Shown piece by piece: positions 5,945 through 8,057 of a stretch of 8,057 nt of DNA. A program made the translations under genes and the position numbers. Positions within the stretch are counted from its first letter, which is position 1, and each line of letters starts with the position of its first letter. This DNA is from Acidobacteriota bacterium. Lineage in GTDB: Bacteria > Acidobacteriota > UBA6911. The notes beneath the pieces were generated by a model. It worked only from the letters and a program-made list of their open reading frames with translations. It was not told where the DNA came from and ran no database searches. The stretch spans positions 1-8,057 of the forward strand of contig JAHFUH010000228.1 in assembly GCA_023265215.1 (NCBI GenBank), written 5' to 3'.

Positions 5945-6114
5945 GCCGGAAGCCGATAAATTATTTGGTGAGAATTAGTATTGTCAAGCATATTGCAGCA
6001 TAGATAGAATTTTGTTGCTGTTGCGCAGCATCTGACTAATTGACTGCTTCTATCTCTGGATATTTATTCAGGCTTCCGGCTCCTGGCTTCCGGCTTCTCA
6101 GAGGTTTACTAAAC
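5945..6114 (+). promoter_or_regulatory. Structured gap: nested inverted repeats before GH43
   Basis: GCCGGAAGCC (5945-5954), directly after the SDR stop, can pair with either of two GGCTTCCGGC copies (6071-6080 and 6085-6094). Inside lie AGATAGAA (6002-6009) with TTCTATCT (6048-6055), and TGCTG-ttgcg-CAGCA (6016-6030). AATTAGT (5973-5979) pairs with ACTAATT (6035-6041) and would cross the previous stem. A weak promoter is possible: TTGACT at 6040-6045 and TTTATT at 6063-6068 with a 17-bp spacer. The gap could let GH43 be expressed separately from the upstream operon. The pairings are seen; any regulatory role is inferred. Confidence 0.35.
6071..6098 (+). repeat. Four-unit heptanucleotide tandem repeat
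   Basis: Four 7-bp units follow in order: GGCTTCC, GGCTCCT, GGCTTCC, GGCTTCT. They end 16 bases before the GH43 ATG, just upstream of its Shine-Dalgarno (GAGG at 6101). One inverted unit (GGAAGCC, 5948-5954) lies beside the SDR stop. Slipped-strand copy-number change here would alter leader length without touching the coding frame. Confidence 0.6.
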
Positions 6115-7755
6115 ATGCGCACGATCAAAAATCCTATTCTGCCCGGCTTCAATCCCGATCCTTCGATAATCCGCGTCGGGGATGATTATTTCATCGCCAC
6201 CTCCACATTCGAATGGTTTCCGGGCGTTCAAATCCACCATTCGCGAGATCTTGTCCATTGGCGCCTGCTGACGCGCCCGCTGAATCGGGCGAGCCAGCTC
6301 AACATGCTGGGCGATCCGGATTCCTGCGGCATTTGGGCTCCCTGCCTCAGCTTCTCGGATGGGCTTTTTTATCTGATATATACGGATGTCAAACGCTACG
6401 GCCGTACGACGCAAGGAGCAAGTGCCGGCGCATCTCTGCGGGACTTTCACAACTATCTAGTGACCAGCTCACGCATTGACGGGGAATGGTCGGATCCGAT
6501 TTATCTGAACAGCTGCGGCTTCGATCCATCGCTGTTTCACGACGATGATGGCAGGAAGTACCTGCTGAATATGGTTTGGGATTATCGACCGGGACACAAC
6601 CGTTTTTCCGGGATTGCTTTGCAGGAGTATTCTGCAGAACTTGGGAAGTTGACGGGGCCTTCCCATTTGATTTTCAAAGGAACGGGGCTGGGCTTTACCG
6701 AGGGTCCGCATCTCTATAAGCGCAGTGGTTATTATTACCTGCTGACCGCGGAAGGAGGAACCGGCTGGGGGCATGCTGTCACAATGGCGCGTTCGCGAGC
6801 CTTAACTGGGCCTTATGAGCTCCATCCGGATGCCTGCATCCTGACTTCCCGCAACAGGCCGGATCTTGAGCTGCAGCGGGCCGGCCATGCCGATCTGGTC
6901 GAAACTCAAAATGGCGAAACCTATATGGTTCACCTCTGTGGGAGGCCTATTCGCAATCGTGGCAGATGCATCCTGGGCCGCGAGACAGCAATTCAGAAAA
7001 TGGTCTGGTCGCCGGATGGCTGGCTGCGCACGGAAGATGGCCAGGGCGTTCCTTATTTAGAAGTTTCGGCGCCGGATTTGCCCGCCTATACCTTTCCGGA
7101 TATGCCGGAAAGGCAGAACTTCAATAGTCCCGAGCTCCCGCTGGAATTTCAGTGGCTGCGCTCTCCCTGGCCGGCTGAATTGTTCAGCCTGACGGAGCGT
7201 CCGGGCTATCTGCGGATTTATGGGCGTGAATCGCAGGGCAGCCTTTTTAACCAGGCGATGGTGGCTCGCCGGCAGCAGGCGCATTGCTACAGCGCTGCGA
7301 CTCGGATGGATTTTGAGCCGGAGCAGTTTCAACAACTGGCCGGACTGATTTGCTACTACAACAGTTCCAAGTTCCATTACCTTTTTGTTTCCTGGGACGA
7401 GGAAATTGGAAAGCACATCCGCGTGATGTCCTGCCTTCCGGACCAGGTTCAGACGGACGCCTTTTCACCGCCTGTTCCTATTCCGAGCGGAATCCCGGTG
7501 TATCTGAGGGTGGAAGTCGATTATGAACGGCTCCTGTTCGCATTCAAGATAGGTGACGGAGAATGGAACTGGCTGCCTGGGCCGCTGGACGCCAGCATCT
7601 TGTCGGATGAAGCCAGCGCTCCCGGGAACCCCAATTTTACAGGCGCGTTCGTCGGAATGAGCTGCCAGGATATGACAGGAAGCCGGCGTGCCGCGGATTT
7701 TATTTTTTTTAATTATCGAGAACGTGACTACTGCATCAACCCTGCCGAACTGTGA
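6115..7755 (+). CDS. GH43 beta-xylosidase / alpha-L-arabinofuranosidase (XynB type)
   Basis: This 546-residue glycoside hydrolase family 43 enzyme removes xylose or arabinose from the non-reducing end of oligosaccharides by inversion. The N-terminal five-bladed propeller (about 5-320) shows the three catalytic acids: Asp15 (base, FNPDPS), Asp137 (pKa modulator, FDPSLFHDDDG) and Glu196 (acid, TEGPHLYK). The spacing matches Selenomonas SXA (14, 127, 186). Other family stretches are FEWFPGVQIHHSRDL and GIWAPCLSF. The C-terminal beta-sandwich (about 350-540) shows LAGLICYYNSSKFHYL, as in XynB-type enzymes that place a loop into the active site. The ATG at 6115 is chosen because NPILPGFNPDPS lies immediately after it and GAGG lies upstream; 25 further residues from 6040 would be translated repeat DNA. 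With no signal peptide it is cytoplasmic and depends on oligosaccharide uptake encoded elsewhere. The length is normal. Xylosidase versus arabinofuranosidase cannot be decided. Confidence 0.93.
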   Translation: MRTIKNPILPGFNPDPSIIRVGDDYFIATSTFEWFPGVQIHHSRDLVHWRLLTRPLNRASQLNMLGDPDSCGIWAPCLSFSDGLFYLIYTDVKRYGRTTQGASAGASLRDFHNYLVTSSRIDGEWSDPIYLNSCGFDPSLFHDDDGRKYLLNMVWDYRPGHNRFSGIALQEYSAELGKLTGPSHLIFKGTGLGFTEGPHLYKRSGYYYLLTAEGGTGWGHAVTMARSRALTGPYELHPDACILTSRNRPDLELQRAGHADLVETQNGETYMVHLCGRPIRNRGRCILGRETAIQKMVWSPDGWLRTEDGQGVPYLEVSAPDLPAYTFPDMPERQNFNSPELPLEFQWLRSPWPAELFSLTERPGYLRIYGRESQGSLFNQAMVARRQQAHCYSAATRMDFEPEQFQQLAGLICYYNSSKFHYLFVSWDEEIGKHIRVMSCLPDQVQTDAFSPPVPIPSGIPVYLRVEVDYERLLFAFKIGDGEWNWLPGPLDASILSDEASAPGNPNFTGAFVGMSCQDMTGSRRAADFIFFNYRERDYCINPAEL

Positions 7756-7869
7756 TGCCGGTTAGGGCCTGTCAATGAATAACGTTTACGCTTTGCTGCT
7801 GGTTCCCAGGCCCGCCAGGCGCGAGCGATGAAAATTGAGCCGGGCTCAGCCATACCCGGTAGCATGAAA

Positions 7870-7897
7870 GGAGCGGGAGTATACTATCTCCCGCTCC
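7870..7897. terminator. Strong hairpin between convergent genes
   Basis: GGAGCGGGAG (7870-7879) and CTCCCGCTCC (7888-7897) form a perfect 10-bp stem with an 8-nt loop (TATACTAT). It lies 15 bases after the stop of the right-edge minus gene and about 115 bases after the GH43 stop. On the minus strand the stem is followed by TTTC, on the plus strand by CCCC and AATCAAAA, so no long U-tract exists in either direction. It may still serve both convergent genes as a terminator or mRNA 3' end protector. Confidence 0.55.
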
Positions 7898-7911
7898 CCC
7901 CAATCAAAATA

Positions 7912-8057
7912 CTATTGTACAGGGCAAGCATCGGATTCGCTAAGTTTGATTTGAACATCAAATCCATCGTCCTTCTGATAAAGTGGCTTCCCGGATTTGT
8001 CAAACTTTACGTCTGGAGTGCCCACATAATGGGCAATTACAGAGAAAAAGATAGATT
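7912..8057 (-). CDS. 3' end of an unidentified gene, cut by the right edge
   Basis: The final 47 codons of a minus-strand frame enter from the right edge and stop at TAG 7914-7912. The visible peptide includes HYVGTPDVKFDKSGKPLYQK and ends in DACPVQ. The sequence is polar with alternating hydrophobic residues (FDVQIKL), suggesting beta strands. The other two minus-strand frames in this stretch contain stops, and a strong hairpin follows the stop, both of which support a real gene end. No family is recognised. It converges on GH43. Confidence 0.55.
   Translation of the reverse strand, partial: SIFFSVIAHYVGTPDVKFDKSGKPLYQKDDGFDVQIKLSESDACPVQ

Noticed and set aside
6040..6114. N-terminal extension of GH43 from ATG 6040
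   Set aside because: The 25 residues would translate the heptanucleotide repeat and leader. GH43 homology begins right after ATG 6115, which has its own ribosome site.

Overview
The window looks like bacterial chromosome from a free-living heterotroph. Genes are dense, starts have Shine-Dalgarno sequences, and there is a carbohydrate-use operon. The chain of short GC-rich hairpins, the HEAT-like secreted protein at the left edge and the stand-alone pyruvate-kinase C-domain protein suggest Acidobacteriota or a similar soil or subsurface lineage. That assignment is an inference; no rRNA or marker gene is present.

Layout. (1) 1-665, minus: 5' part of a secreted HEAT-like protein that runs off the left edge. 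(2) 666-1343: no convincing gene. Its right half (1041-1332) is an array of eight short palindromes with small loops. (3) 1344-1656, minus: a toxin-antitoxin pair with an intact 64-aa antitoxin. The overlapping RelE/ParE-type toxin keeps only its N-terminus (41 codons) and stops 12 bp before the hairpin array. A dyad over a TATACT -10 box lies upstream. (4) 1931-2617, minus: a Dph6-like PP-loop ATPase. (5) 2618-2714: divergent intergenic region with a 9-bp inverted repeat that may be an operator. (6) 2715-5944, plus: a compact operon of a stand-alone pyruvate kinase C-terminal-domain protein (TTG start), transketolase N- and C-terminal subunits overlapping by one base, and an SDR dehydrogenase. 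(7) 5945-6114: a gap with nested inverted repeats and a four-unit heptanucleotide repeat. (8) 6115-7755, plus: a cytoplasmic GH43 beta-xylosidase/arabinofuranosidase. (9) 7756-8057: a strong hairpin and the 3' end of a convergent minus-strand gene cut by the right edge.

How the genes may work together. GH43 would cut imported xylo- or arabino-oligosaccharides in the cytoplasm. The split transketolase would move two-carbon units between sugar phosphates, and the SDR would oxidise or reduce a sugar-derived alcohol or ketone. No transporter, isomerase or kinase is visible, so the exact pathway is open. No clearly new defence or mobile system was found. The best candidates for a second look are the hairpin array beside the truncated toxin, the PK_C/split-transketolase/SDR cluster, and the structured gap before GH43.
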